A DNA stretch of 64,000 nt from Epiperipatus broadwayi. Lineage: Eukaryota; Onychophora; Udeonychophora; Euonychophora; Peripatidae. This document shows, in pieces, positions 63,616 through 64,000 of this stretch. The notes under the pieces were generated by a model. That model was given only the letters and a program-made list of their open reading frames with translations, had not been told where the DNA came from and ran no database searches. The stretch's first letter is position 1; each line of letters opens with the position of its first letter. The stretch is taken from the NCBI GenBank assembly GCA_028023455.1, contig JAQFVV010012545.1:1244001-1308000 (forward strand), in the 5' to 3' direction. Position numbers and translations under genes: made by a program.

Positions 63616-64000
63616 GATGCTTATATATTTAAATGCCCAAGGCTAGTTTACATTTGACTAATTAAATTAATCATTTCCATTTTTTCAATAACATTAATTA
63701 ATTTGTTTTGTACAAACTTACGATATATTTTTATCTTTAAATCTTTACAGATAATTTAGTTTTAGAATACTTTTTCTTTTTTTTAATAAAGTTTCTTTTT
63801 TTTAATTTCTCATCTGTGCGATTTATATATATATATGAGTTTAGTATAGAATTTTAATTTTCAATTTTTAATTCTTAAAAAAGAAGTTTTATTTGCGAAC
63901 TTTTATTTTTTTCATGTTTACTAATAAAAAAATAATGTAACGTTACAATATATATTATAGCAGGTATTTTAAAATAATATATTTTCAATTATAAATTTTA

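Noticed and set aside
1-64000. CRISPR arrays, operons and bacterial signals
   Set aside because: None seen; the element types and splice signals are those of an animal genome.

Overview
The window is AT-rich, intron- and intergenic-scale DNA from an animal nuclear genome. It has metazoan-type splice sites, a ZCCHC10-like tail exon, Penelope-like, RTE-like and CR1/L2-like retroelements, tRNA-derived SINEs and many fold-back elements. No bacterial or organellar gene is visible. A lophotrochozoan, perhaps a cephalopod, is my best guess for the clade, but it is only a guess. Nearly all long open frames here are transposon remnants or chance AT-rich frames.

The only host gene I can support lies on the + strand. 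A 42-nt exon (8357-8398) and a terminal Ser/Asp-rich exon (21246-21456) match in phase across a 12.8-kb intron and are followed by an AATAAA signal at 21605. The combined tail (basic linker, Ser/Asp-rich run, Lys/Arg end) resembles the C-terminus of ZCCHC10. The upstream exons were not found.

Layout. 1-8.3 kb: a tRNA-Gly-like sequence, one tRNA-derived SINE, a 1.5-kb near-perfect palindrome with a Penelope-like end, and a 1.3-kb degenerate minisatellite. 8.4-21.2 kb (the intron): a fold-back MITE, microsatellites, an internally deleted CR1/L2-like LINE, a 327-bp repeat in two direct and one inverted copies, and two head-to-head Penelope-like copies. 21.5-32 kb: the gene's 3' end, a decayed RTE-type LINE, a Tigger/pogo-like element with TA duplication, a MITE and a degenerate SINE. 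32-46 kb: very AT-rich DNA with palindromes, an LTR-like direct repeat pair and more MITE copies.

46.3-49.8 kb is the most interesting locus. A roughly 0.8-kb element with tandem ~473-bp units, each carrying a hammerhead-ribozyme-like core, is flanked by a 15-bp target duplication. It is interrupted by a 2.75-kb TG...CA element with a 4-bp duplication, and that element itself contains a MITE. An inverted fragment at the left end preserves the uninterrupted sequence, so the nested insertion can be read directly.

50-64 kb: a second copy of the 3.3-kb SINE with a perfect 17-bp target duplication, two MITE copies, TA tracts with a shared flanking motif, and otherwise unassigned AT-rich sequence.
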